A stretch of DNA of 64,000 nt, taken from positions 1-64,000 of the forward strand of contig NZ_JACSPP010000010.1 in NCBI RefSeq assembly GCF_014837065.1, read 5' to 3'. Source of the DNA: Phocaeicola intestinalis (lineage in GTDB: Bacteria; Bacteroidota; Bacteroidia; Bacteroidales; Bacteroidaceae). This document shows positions 9,201 to 16,799 of the stretch, one piece after another (the first letter of the stretch is position 1; each line of letters begins with the position of its first letter). A program made the translations under genes and the position numbers. Below the pieces are notes generated by a model. That model had not been told where the DNA came from and searched no databases. It was given only the letters and a program-made list of their open reading frames with translations.

Positions 9201-10813
9201 TGAACGAGGTCATCGCCCGTACGCGCCATTCCATTCCGGGCATCTCATTGATTTCACCTCCGCCCCATCACGATATCTACTCCATCGAGGATTTGGCTCA
9301 GCTCATCTTTGACTTGAAGAACGTGAATCCGAAAGCCCAAATCAGCGTGAAACTGGTGGCAGAGAGCGGCATCGGGACCATAGCCGCCGGCGTAGCGAAG
9401 GCGAAAGCCGACCTGATTGTGATTTCGGGAGCCGAAGGAGGCACAGGGGCTTCGCCCGCCTCATCAATGCGCTATGCGGGCATCCCGCCCGAAATAGGGT
9501 TGAGCGAGACTCAGCAGACACTGGTGCTGAACGGCTTGCGCGGACAGGTACGCCTGCAGACCGACGGACAACTGAAGACCGGACGGGATGTTATCAGCAT
9601 GGCATTGCTGGGAGCCGAAGAGTTCGGTTTCGGTACGGCGGCACTGATAGTCTTGGGATGTGTAATGATGCGTAAGTGCCATGCCAACACGTGCCCCGTG
9701 GGCGTAGCTACCCAGAATCCGGAGTTACGCGACCATTTCCGCGGGAAATACGAATATGTAGTTAATTTCTTCCGCTTCCTGGCACAGGAGGTGCGTGAGT
9801 ATCTTGCCGAAATGGGCTTCAAGCACCTCGATGACATTGTAGGACGTACCGACCTCATCGAAATCAAGCCCCGCCAAATGGGAAGCAAGGCAGCCCTGCT
9901 CGACTTCGGTCGCATCCTGCATCAGGTGAACAACGGGTCGGCACTGCACAATGTCACTACACAAAAGCACGATATAGATAATGTGAAAGACGTAGCGATG
10001 CTTGCCGCTGCCCGTGAGGCGTTGGAGAGCAAGAAAGAAGTATCGCTGGAATATGCCATTGCCAATACCGACCGTGCAGTAGGCACGATGCTTTCGGGAG
10101 CCGTAGCGTTGAAATACGGTGAGGCAGGCTTGCCCGACCAGACCATCAACGTGAAGTTCAAAGGCTCGGCAGGACAGAGTTTCGGCGCTTTCCTGACCCA
10201 CGGCATCAGCTTCAAGCTGGAAGGGGAAGCCAACGATTATTTGGGCAAGGGCTTGAGCGGAGGCCACATTTCAGTACAGCCTCCTGTACGGAGCAATTTC
10301 GATGCCGAGAAGAATACCATCGTGGGCAATACCCTGCTCTATGGTGCCACAAGCGGCGAAGTGTATATTAACGGACGTGCCGGAGAGCGGTTTGCGGTGC
10401 GCAATTCGGGTGCCATAGCCGTAGTAGAAGGCGTGGGCGACCATTGTTGCGAATACATGACCGGCGGTCGGGTGGTCGTATTGGGAGAAACCGGACGTAA
10501 CTTTGCCGCCGGTATGAGCGGAGGCGTGGCTTACGTGTGGGACAAGAACCATAACTTCGACTATTTCTGCAACATGGAAATGGTGGAACTCTCCTTGCTG
10601 GAAGACTCCACCGCCCGTAAGGAACTGCACGAACTGGTACGCCAGCATTACCTCTACACGGGGTCGCAATTGGCACGCACCATGCTCGACAACTGGAGCC
10701 GTTACGTAGACGAGTTCATTCAGGTGACACCGATTGAATACAAGAAGGTGCTTGCCGAAGAGCAGATGCGCAAACTCCAGCAAAAGATTGCCGAAGTGCA
10801 AAGAGACTACTAA
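6296..10813 (+). CDS. gltB: Glutamate synthase large subunit
   Basis: Converts glutamine plus 2-oxoglutarate to two glutamates. The 1505-residue product has the full GltB layout. A short propeptide ends before the nucleophile C32 (YEHDACGVG). A class II glutamine amidotransferase domain runs to about 430, a central domain covers about 480-780, and an FMN-binding synthase barrel covers about 830-1200. The 3Fe-4S ligands are C1122, C1128 and C1133 (CVMMRKCHANTC). A C-terminal glycine-rich beta-helix (GXGXG domain) covers about 1270-1470. The start could also be the Met at 6320; both precede the cleaved propeptide. gltD follows after 108 bp of palindromic repeat. Confidence 0.97.
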   Translation: MKEETFIRMESSAATDVQQTGLYDAAYEHDACGVGMIVDIHGNKSHELVDSALKVLENMKHRGAEGADNKTGDGAGIMVQIPHEFILLQGIPVPEKGKYGTGLVFLPKDEQEQARILSIMIEEIEREGLTLMHLRSVPVNSSILGQSAQETEPAIKQVFITGATDVENLERTLYIIRKKIEKRIQHKDFYIVSLSSKNIIYKGMLSSVQVREYFQDLTQPYFTSGLAIVHSRFSTNTFPTWSLAQPFRLLAHNGEINTIRGNRAWMEARESVLSTPTLGNVKDIRPIIQPGMSDSASLDNVLEFFVMSGLSLPHAMAMLVPESFNDKNPISEDLKAFYEYHSILMEPWDGPAALLFSDGRYAGGMLDRNGLRPARYLITKNDIMVVASEAGVISFEPETIKEKGRLQPGKILLIDTQEGKIYYDGELKEQLASARPYRQWLSANRIELNTLKSGRKVENTVPDFERKLRAFGFTREDIERTLTPMCTNGAEPTASMGNDTPLAVLSDMPQLLFNYFRQQFAQVTNPAIDPIREELVMSLTEYIGAVGTNILLPSESHCKMVRLPHPILTNTELDILCNIRYKGFNTVKLPALFEVSKGKAGLQEALTQLCKKAEQSVDDGVNYIILSDRGIDTEHAAIPSLLAVSAVHHHLISVQKRVQTALIVESGEVREVMHAALLLGYGASAFNPYMAFAVLDELVKRNEIQMNYETAEKNYIKAICKGLYKVMSKMGISTIRSYRGAKIFEAVGLSEELLKAYFGTGTSSVGGIRLEEIAKDYITFHDNGFMPDEVEPLLPHIGQFSYRKDGEKHAWNPETISALQLATRTGSYAKFKEYTRKADEKEHPIFLRDFFSFKRNPIPVEEVEPVEDIVKHFVTGAMSFGAISKEAHEAMTLAMNKLGTRSNTGEGGEDSDRFHDTFDGISLCSKTKQVASGRFGVTAEYLVNAEEIQIKVAQGAKPGEGGQLPGFKVNEVIARTRHSIPGISLISPPPHHDIYSIEDLAQLIFDLKNVNPKAQISVKLVAESGIGTIAAGVAKAKADLIVISGAEGGTGASPASSMRYAGIPPEIGLSETQQTLVLNGLRGQVRLQTDGQLKTGRDVISMALLGAEEFGFGTAALIVLGCVMMRKCHANTCPVGVATQNPELRDHFRGKYEYVVNFFRFLAQEVREYLAEMGFKHLDDIVGRTDLIEIKPRQMGSKAALLDFGRILHQVNNGSALHNVTTQKHDIDNVKDVAMLAAAREALESKKEVSLEYAIANTDRAVGTMLSGAVALKYGEAGLPDQTINVKFKGSAGQSFGAFLTHGISFKLEGEANDYLGKGLSGGHISVQPPVRSNFDAEKNTIVGNTLLYGATSGEVYINGRAGERFAVRNSGAIAVVEGVGDHCCEYMTGGRVVVLGETGRNFAAGMSGGVAYVWDKNHNFDYFCNMEMVELSLLEDSTARKELHELVRQHYLYTGSQLARTMLDNWSRYVDEFIQVTPIEYKKVLAEEQMRKLQQKIAEVQRDY

Positions 10814-10818
10814 ATATA

Positions 10819-10913
10819 AATTAAGAATGAAGAATTAAGAATGAAGAATGGGTAGATGTCACTCTTCATTCCTCGTTCCTGATTCTTCATTCCTCATTCT
10901 TAATTCTTCATTT
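10819..10913. repeat. Palindromic AAGAATGAAG repeat between gltB and gltD
   Basis: The left arm is a direct array of TTAAGAATGAAGAA-like units and the right arm is its imperfect reverse complement (ATTCTTCATTCCTCATTC type), with a loop near 10855-10865. It fills the whole gap. It could form a long RNA hairpin between two genes whose products work together. Confidence 0.8.
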
Positions 10914-10921
10914 AATATATT

Positions 10922-12268
10922 ATGGGAAATCCTAAAGCATTCTTAACCATACCCCGTCAGGAAGCCGGCTACCGGCCGATACACGAACGGATTACTGACT
11001 TCAGTGAAGTAGAACAGACACTCAATACCAGCGACCGCAAATTGCAAGCCTCGCGCTGTATGGATTGCGGCGTACCCTTCTGCCATTGGGCATGCCCGCT
11101 GGGCAACCGTCCGCCCGAATTTCAGGACGCAATGTATAAAGGCAAGTGGGAAGAAGCCTTCCAGATACTGAGCCGCACCAATGACTTTCCGGAGTTTACC
11201 GGACGCATCTGCCCCGCCTTGTGCGAGAAGAGCTGCGTGCTGCAACTGAGTATTCATGCGCCGGTCACCATCCGCGAAGATGAAGCCGCCATCATCGAAG
11301 CGGCGTTCCGCGAAGGCTACATCAAGCCGAAACACTATCCGCGCAACGGGAAGAAAGTGGCGGTTATCGGATCGGGACCTGCCGGGCTTGCCGCCGCCAA
11401 CCAGCTGAACAAGAAAGGATATGAAGTAACCGTATTCGAGAAGTTGGAATACATCGGCGGATTGCTCCGCTTCGGCATCCCCAACTTCAAACTGGGAAAG
11501 AACATCATCGACCGGCGCATCAGGCTGATGGAAGCAGAAGGGGTGACGTTCAAGCCCAATACCGAAATCGACGTGCAGAAGCTGCCCGAAGGCTTCGACG
11601 CTTATTGCGTATGCACCGGCACGCCCCAGGCACGCGACCTCGCCATCCCCGGACGAGACCTGAAAGGCATCCACTTTGCAATGGAGATGCTGGCACAACA
11701 AAACCGGGTACTTGCCGGACAGACCTTCACGAAAGAAGAGCGCATCGATGCCCGAGGCAAACACGTGCTGGTGATAGGCGGAGGCGATACCGGAAGTGAT
11801 TGCATCGGCACAAGCAACCGCCAAGGAGCAGCAAGCGTGACACAAATCGAGATTATGCCCAAGCCGCCCGTAGGAGATAATCCAGCCACGCCTTGGCCCC
11901 AATGGCCCGTAGTGCTGAAAACCAGCAGCAGCCACGAAGAAGGATGCACACGCCGCTGGAGTTTGTCGTCCACTAAATTCATCGGGAAAAACGGGCACGT
12001 GTGTGGTGTGGAAGTGGAAGAAGTGGAATGGGTGCCTGCGGAAGGCGGAGGACGCCCTGTAATGAAACCCACCGGCAAGAAGGAAGTCATCAAGGCAGAC
12101 TTGGTATTGCTCGCCATGGGATTCCTGAAGCCGGAAGCTCCCCAGCTTCCCCCGAATGCTTTCCTGGCAGGGGATGCCGCTACCGGCGCCAGCCTCGTAG
12201 TGAAATGCATCGCCGGAGGACGGAAAGCCGCCGAAAGCATCGACCGTTTCCTTTCACCTAAAAATTAA
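10922..12268 (+). CDS. gltD: Glutamate synthase small subunit
   Basis: NAD(P)H-oxidising partner of GltB that passes electrons through FAD and Fe-S clusters. The 448-residue product has an N-terminal Fe-S domain with C46/C49/C54/C58 (CMDCGVPFCHWAC) and C97/C101/C105. An FAD-binding Rossmann motif VAVIGSGPAG lies near residue 147, and the NADPH-binding motif VLVIGGGDTGSD lies near 282. A third conserved FAD segment near the C-terminus reads FLAGDAATGASLV. Length is normal (E. coli GltD about 470). It forms the glt pair with gltB. Confidence 0.96.
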   Translation: MGNPKAFLTIPRQEAGYRPIHERITDFSEVEQTLNTSDRKLQASRCMDCGVPFCHWACPLGNRPPEFQDAMYKGKWEEAFQILSRTNDFPEFTGRICPALCEKSCVLQLSIHAPVTIREDEAAIIEAAFREGYIKPKHYPRNGKKVAVIGSGPAGLAAANQLNKKGYEVTVFEKLEYIGGLLRFGIPNFKLGKNIIDRRIRLMEAEGVTFKPNTEIDVQKLPEGFDAYCVCTGTPQARDLAIPGRDLKGIHFAMEMLAQQNRVLAGQTFTKEERIDARGKHVLVIGGGDTGSDCIGTSNRQGAASVTQIEIMPKPPVGDNPATPWPQWPVVLKTSSSHEEGCTRRWSLSSTKFIGKNGHVCGVEVEEVEWVPAEGGGRPVMKPTGKKEVIKADLVLLAMGFLKPEAPQLPPNAFLAGDAATGASLVVKCIAGGRKAAESIDRFLSPKN

Positions 12269-12275
12269 GGATGCA

Positions 12276-12407
12276 TTGAAACGCAGATTATTTTAATTTA
12301 CGATTTGACAATTTACTATCTACTATTGGGCATTAAATCGTACTTCGTAAATCGAAAAATAGTAAATCAAAATAATCTGTGTTAATCTGCGAAAATCTGT
12401 GTTTCAA
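12276..12407. repeat. Nested palindrome of AAACGCAGATT type between gltD and asnB
   Basis: Outer arms begin TTGAAACGCAGATTA and end ATCTGTGTTTCAA. Inside is a second palindromic block (about 12296-12370, TTTACGATTTGACAATTTAC to ATAGTAAATC). The inner block recurs in reverse complement at about 37670-37745, again inside an AAACGCAGATT palindrome. Confidence 0.8.
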
Positions 12408-12450
12408 CCTCAACCCCCAAAAACTCACAAACTTAAAAACTCACAAACTT

Positions 12451-14142
12451 ATGTGTGGAATAGTCAGCATATTCAATATCAAGGAACAAACCAAACCGCT
12501 CCGCGACAAGGCACTTGCCATGGCAAAGAAAATACGTCACCGCGGACCCGACTGGAGCGGAATCTATTGCGGGCGGACCGCTATCCTTGCCCACGAGCGT
12601 TTGTCCATTGTCGACCCCCAAAGCGGAAAGCAACCCCTTTTCTCGCCCGACCATAAACAAATACTTGCCGTAAACGGCGAAATCTATAACCACCTGGACA
12701 TCCGCAAGCGGTATGCGGGCAAGTACCAGTTCCAGACGGGAAGTGATTGCGAGGTGATTCTTGCCCTCTACCGCGACAAGGGCATCCATTTTCTGGACGA
12801 ACTGAACGGCATTTTCGCCTTCGCCCTCTACGACGAAGAGCAGGACACCTTCCTTATTGCCCGTGACCCCATCGGCGTCATTCCCCTTTACATCGGCTAT
12901 GATGCCGACGGCAAGGTGTATTGTGCCAGCGAACTGAAGGCACTCGAAGGTTTTTGCGACCGCTACGAACCTTTCCTGCCCGGACACTATTACGATAGCA
13001 AGGAGGGAAAGATGACGCGCTGGTACACCCGCGACTGGATGTCGTACGATGCCGTAAAGGATAATCCGGCATCCGTGGAAGAACTGCGTGAGGCACTCGA
13101 AGCCGCCGTACGTCGCCAGCTGATGAGCGACGTGCCCTACGGTGTGCTGCTTTCGGGAGGGCTGGACAGCTCGGTCATTTCCGCCGTTGCCAAGAAATAC
13201 GCTTCCCGCCGCGTGGAAAGCAACGGGAAACAGGAGGCATGGTGGCCTCAGCTGCACTCGTTCGCCGTGGGGCTGAAAGGTGCGCCCGACCTGGCGAAGG
13301 CACGCGAGGTGGCAGACCACATCGGCACCGTGCACCACGAAATCAACTACACCATTCAGGAGGGGCTGGACGCCGTGCGCGATGTGATTTATTTCATCGA
13401 GACCTACGACGTAACCACCGTGCGCGCCTCTACGCCGATGTATCTTCTGGCACGCGTCATCAAGAGCATGGGCATCAAGATGGTGCTGAGCGGCGAAGGA
13501 GCCGATGAAGTGTTCGGCGGATACCTTTACTTCCACAAGGCGCCCGATGCGCGTGCGTTCCACGAAGAAACCCTCCGCAAGCTCTCCAAGCTCTACCTTT
13601 ACGATTGCCTGCGTGCCAACAAGTCGCTCGCGGCATGGGGCGTGGAAGGGCGCGTGCCTTTCCTCGACAAGGAGTTCCTCGACGTGGCGATGCGGCTCAA
13701 CCCTGCCGCCAAGATGTGCCCCGGAAAGACCATCGAAAAGAAAATCGTGCGCGAGGCATTTCAGGATATGCTCCCGGAAGGAGTGGCATGGCGCCAGAAA
13801 GAGCAGTTCAGCGACGGGGTGGGCTACAGCTGGATAGATACGCTGAAAGCCGTCACTTCGCAAGCCGTAAGCGACGAACAGATGGCACATGCCGCCGAGC
13901 GTTTCCCCGTCAACACCCCGATGAACAAGGAAGAGTATTATTACCGCAGCATCTTCGAGGAATATTTCCCCAGCGAGAGTGCCGCCCGAAGCGTGCCCAG
14001 CGTGCCCAGCGTGGCTTGCTCCACCGCCGAGGCGCTTGCTTGGGACGAGGCTTTCAAGAACATGAACGAGCCGAGCGGACGCGCCGTAGCAGGGGTGCAC
14101 GAGGAGGCATACGCCAAAGTTTCACAGGAATTAAGGAGTTAA
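12451..14142 (+). CDS. asnB: Asparagine synthase, glutamine-hydrolysing
   Basis: Makes asparagine from aspartate, ATP and glutamine. I start at 12451 because the amidotransferase nucleophile must be residue 2 (MCGIVSIFN); the frame is open further upstream only into the repeat. The glutaminase domain spans about 1-200 with the loops RGPDWSG and VNGEIYNH, and the synthetase domain has the PP-loop LLSGGLDSS near residue 235. At 563 residues it is close to E. coli AsnB (554). The last residues, ELRS, and the stop codon are encoded by a GGAGTTAA-type repeat, so the C-terminus looks remodelled by it. The context with gltBD fits nitrogen assimilation. Confidence 0.95.
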   Translation: MCGIVSIFNIKEQTKPLRDKALAMAKKIRHRGPDWSGIYCGRTAILAHERLSIVDPQSGKQPLFSPDHKQILAVNGEIYNHLDIRKRYAGKYQFQTGSDCEVILALYRDKGIHFLDELNGIFAFALYDEEQDTFLIARDPIGVIPLYIGYDADGKVYCASELKALEGFCDRYEPFLPGHYYDSKEGKMTRWYTRDWMSYDAVKDNPASVEELREALEAAVRRQLMSDVPYGVLLSGGLDSSVISAVAKKYASRRVESNGKQEAWWPQLHSFAVGLKGAPDLAKAREVADHIGTVHHEINYTIQEGLDAVRDVIYFIETYDVTTVRASTPMYLLARVIKSMGIKMVLSGEGADEVFGGYLYFHKAPDARAFHEETLRKLSKLYLYDCLRANKSLAAWGVEGRVPFLDKEFLDVAMRLNPAAKMCPGKTIEKKIVREAFQDMLPEGVAWRQKEQFSDGVGYSWIDTLKAVTSQAVSDEQMAHAAERFPVNTPMNKEEYYYRSIFEEYFPSESAARSVPSVPSVACSTAEALAWDEAFKNMNEPSGRAVAGVHEEAYAKVSQELRS

Positions 14143-14286
14143 GAAGTTAAGTCAATACTTTTACTAATGCTTCCACCAACAAAACTATTGGCTTAACTCC
14201 TAACGGAGCGTAGCGGAGTGATAACTCCCTTTTAACTCCTGATTGGCATTATTAATTATTAACTATTAACTATTAACTATTAATTA
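14131..14286. repeat. GGAGTTAA palindromic repeat and AT-rich heptamer array
   Basis: Starts inside the 3' end of asnB. Left arm TTAAGGAGTTAAGAAGTTAA, loop with CTTCCACCAACAAAACTA, right arm TTGGCTTAACTCC, then CGGAGCGTAGCGGAGTGATAA and another AACTCC arm to about 14247. From about 14250 to 14286 a TTAACTA heptamer is repeated up to the dapF start codon. Related copies: 19806-19997, 34746-35018 and, inside another element, 39791-39915. Confidence 0.8.
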
Positions 14287-15087
14287 ATGAAGATAGAATT
14301 TACCAAAATGCAAGGGGCAGGCAACGACTACATCTACGTCAACACCCTGATATATCCCCTGCCGAATCCCGAAGAGCTGGCGGTGGCGTGGAGCCGCCCC
14401 CATACGGGCATCGGAAGCGACGGGCTGGTGCTGATAGGCTCGTCCGGCAAGGCGGATTTCAGCATGCGCATCTTCAACGCCGACGGTTCGGAAGCCAAGA
14501 TGTGCGGCAACGCCAGCCGCTGCATCGGAAAGTATGTGTACGAGTACGGTCTGACCCGTAAGACCGAAGTGACTCTCGACACGCTTTCGGGCATCAAGAC
14601 CCTCCGCCTGCATGTGGAGGACGGCAAGGTGGACGCCGTGACGGTGGATATGGGCATCCCGGCAGAGATTCATCCCGTCGATTTGGGCGAGGGGTATCCT
14701 TATCGCGAAGGCATTGCCGTATCGATGGGCAACCCGCATCTGGTGATTTTCGTGGACGATATGGAGCAGGTGGATTTGCCTCGTGTGGGACCGGTGCTGG
14801 AACATCATCCGCTCTTCCCCGACCGTGTGAACGTGGAGTTCGCGCAGGTATTGGCTCCCGGCCGTGTCCGCATGCGTGTATGGGAACGCGGTTCGGGCAT
14901 CACGATGGCATGCGGCACCGGAGCGTGCGCCACCGCCGTGGCATCGGCATACACCCACCGTTGCCCCGGAGAATCGGACATCATCATGGACGGGGGCACG
15001 CTCCGCATCCGCTGGGCAGGCGAAGGCACCCGCCTCTTCATGACCGGCCCCGCCGAGAAAGTATTTGACGGTGTGATAACCGTGTGA
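14287..15087 (+). CDS. dapF: Diaminopimelate epimerase
   Basis: Interconverts LL- and meso-diaminopimelate for lysine and peptidoglycan synthesis, using two catalytic cysteines. Both are visible: C73 in KMCGNASRC and C209 in [11 protein letters not shown]. The 266-residue product begins [18 protein letters not shown], the standard DapF N-terminus, so the ATG at 14287 is secure. The next gene is dapL, which makes its substrate, so the pair forms the end of the aminotransferase variant of the DAP pathway. Confidence 0.97.
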   Translation: MKIEFTKMQGAGNDYIYVNTLIYPLPNPEELAVAWSRPHTGIGSDGLVLIGSSGKADFSMRIFNADGSEAKMCGNASRCIGKYVYEYGLTRKTEVTLDTLSGIKTLRLHVEDGKVDAVTVDMGIPAEIHPVDLGEGYPYREGIAVSMGNPHLVIFVDDMEQVDLPRVGPVLEHHPLFPDRVNVEFAQVLAPGRVRMRVWERGSGITMACGTGACATAVASAYTHRCPGESDIIMDGGTLRIRWAGEGTRLFMTGPAEKVFDGVITV

Positions 15088-15095
15088 ATCTGCTT

Positions 15096-15181
15096 CACCA
15101 CAGATTACACAGATTTTTATTGAACACAGAACCACAGAAACACAGAAGAATTTATTTTAATAATCTGTGTAATCTGTGGTG
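15096..15181. repeat. CACCACAGATTACACAG palindrome between dapF and dapL
   Basis: Arms CACCACAGATTACACAGATT and its reverse complement ending at 15181, with an inner ACACAGAACCACAGAAACAC stretch in the loop. The same family frames 16434-16624 and 39729-39981, and degenerate versions occur near 20541 and 58196. Confidence 0.8.
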
Positions 15182-15201
15182 AGAAAACTCAAAAACTCAA
15201 T

Positions 15202-16428
15202 ATGGCACTACTCAACGAACATTTCCTGAAACTGAAGGGGAGCTACCTCTTCTCCGATATAGCGAAAAAAGTAAAGGCTTATCAAGTAACCCATCCGGGC
15301 GAACCAATCATCCGCCTGGGCATCGGCGACGTGACCCGTCCCCTGCCGCAGGCATCCATCGAGGCAATGCACCGCGCCGTGGACGAAATGGCATCATCTG
15401 CGACCTTCCACGGCTACGGTCCCGAGCAGGGATACGATTTCCTCATCGAAACCATCATCAAGCACGACTTCGCGCCGCGCGGCATCCAGCTCAGCCCCTC
15501 CGAAGTATTCATCAGCGACGGGGCGAAGAGCGACACGGGCAATATCGGCGAACTCTTGCGTTGGGATAATAGCATGGGCATCACCGATCCGGTCTATCCT
15601 GCCTATATCGACAGCAACGTGATGTGCGGGCGTGCCGGTACGCTGGGCGAAGACGGACGCTGGAGCAACATTACTTACCTGCCCTGCACCGCCGCAAACG
15701 GCTTTGTCCCAGCCATCCCCGACCATCGCATCGACCTGCTCTACCTATGCTATCCCAATAACCCTACAGGCACCACGCTCACGCGCGACCAGCTGAAGCA
15801 ATGGGTCGACTATGCGCTGGCTAACGATACGCTCATCATCTTCGATGCCGCCTACGAGGCTTACATCCACGATGACGATGTTCCCCATTCCATCTACGAA
15901 ATACGCGGGGCGAAAAAAGTAGCCATCGAGATACGCAGCTTCTCGAAAACCGCCGGCTTTACGGGCGTGCGTTGCGGCTATACCGTGGTGCCCAAGGAAG
16001 TGACCGCCGCTACCCTCGATGACGAGCGCGTCCCGCTCAATCCCTTGTGGAACCGGCGCCAGTGCACCAAGTTCAACGGCACCAGCTACATCACCCAGCG
16101 TGGTGCCGAGGCGGTCTATTCGCCCGAAGGCAGGGCACAGGTGAAGGAAACCATCGCCTACTATATGGAAAACGCCCGTACGATGCGCGAAGGCCTGACC
16201 CGTGCTGGCTACCGGGTGTTCGGAGGCATAAACGCGCCTTATCTGTGGGTGCAGGCTCCCGAAGGAATGACCTCGTGGAAGTTCTTCGACGAGCTGCTTT
16301 ACCGTGCCCACATCGTCAGCACGCCCGGCGTAGGCTTCGGCCCCAGCGGCGAAGGCTACCTGCGCCTCACCGCCTTCGGCAAGCGCGAGGATTGCGAGGA
16401 AGCCATCCGGCGTATCGGCAAGCTCTGA
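15202..16428 (+). CDS. dapL: LL-diaminopimelate aminotransferase
   Basis: PLP enzyme converting tetrahydrodipicolinate directly to LL-diaminopimelate with glutamate as amino donor, bypassing acylated intermediates. The 408-residue product has RLGIGDVTRPLP near residue 38, the YPNNPTG substrate motif at 184-190, and the PLP lysine K249 in IRSFSKTAGFTGVR. Length and these motifs match the DapL family of Bacteroidota, Chlamydiae and plants. It sits directly behind dapF. Glutamate from GltBD upstream would feed it. Confidence 0.96.
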   Translation: MALLNEHFLKLKGSYLFSDIAKKVKAYQVTHPGEPIIRLGIGDVTRPLPQASIEAMHRAVDEMASSATFHGYGPEQGYDFLIETIIKHDFAPRGIQLSPSEVFISDGAKSDTGNIGELLRWDNSMGITDPVYPAYIDSNVMCGRAGTLGEDGRWSNITYLPCTAANGFVPAIPDHRIDLLYLCYPNNPTGTTLTRDQLKQWVDYALANDTLIIFDAAYEAYIHDDDVPHSIYEIRGAKKVAIEIRSFSKTAGFTGVRCGYTVVPKEVTAATLDDERVPLNPLWNRRQCTKFNGTSYITQRGAEAVYSPEGRAQVKETIAYYMENARTMREGLTRAGYRVFGGINAPYLWVQAPEGMTSWKFFDELLYRAHIVSTPGVGFGPSGEGYLRLTAFGKREDCEEAIRRIGKL

Positions 16429-16433
16429 TATTT

Positions 16434-16624
16434 CACCACAGAGGCACACAGAGTTTTTATTTATTGAATATCCGCAAACATCCCATGTAGGGGCATATCG
16501 CATACGCCCTGAAGACATCCACGTGGATTAGTTGACGTATTCGGGCGTATGCGATACGCCCCTACAAGGCAATTGGGTGAAATGCGGATATTCAAATTTT
16601 ATTTTTTTTCTGTGTGCCTCTGTG
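16434..16624. repeat. CACCACAGAGGCACACAG palindrome interrupted by a mobile repeat
   Basis: Outer arms CACAGAGGCACACAGAG (from 16434) and CTGTGTGCCTCTGTG (to 16624) flank the 133-bp element at 16463-16596 in the loop. This is most of the 371-bp gap between dapL and the next gene. Confidence 0.75.
16463..16596. mobile_element. 133-bp palindromic MITE-like element (TTGAATATCCGCA ends), copy 1
   Basis: Perfect 13-bp terminal inverted repeats TTGAATATCCGCA and TGCGGATATTCAA enclose a second palindrome whose arms are about GTAGGGGCATATCGCATACG and its complement. TTTTATTT occurs on both sides (16455-16462 and 16597-16604), a possible target duplication, though the site is low complexity. By eye it differs from the copy at 34836-34968 at three bases. 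It has no coding capacity, so it would need a transposase supplied elsewhere. Confidence 0.75.
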
Positions 16625-16633
16625 CCTTTCATT

Positions 16634-16656
16634 ACGCTGGATTACAAATCCAGCGT
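16634..16656. repeat. Short GC palindrome ACGCTGGATTACAAATCCAGCGT
   Basis: Ten-bp arms with an ACA loop. A related palindrome with GCCGGAT/ATCCGGC arms lies at 62834-62852. Both are preceded by ATTA or AATTA and followed by a TGACA-type sequence. The rest of the gap to 16800 shows only the promoter element. Confidence 0.6.
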
Positions 16657-16762
16657 GACAAAATCTAGCATGACAAATTAAGAATAAACTTAGACCTGAT
16701 ATAAATTATCGGTATTAAGAAAGTTTTGTTATCTGCCTGATACCATAAAAAACATTTACTTC

Positions 16763-16770
16763 TAATTTTG
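16763..16770 (+). promoter_or_regulatory. -7 promoter element of the polyferredoxin gene
   Basis: TAATTTTG fits TAnnTTTG, 29 bp before the ATG at 16800. No -33 motif is evident. Confidence 0.5.
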
Positions 16771-16799
16771 TGACATGAAATAACAAAAGACCACTCATT

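Noticed and set aside
12433-14100. 555-codon open frame on the minus strand opposite asnB
   Set aside because: It is a shadow of the GC-rich asnB codons. The protein has no recognisable motif, and asnB itself is unmistakable.
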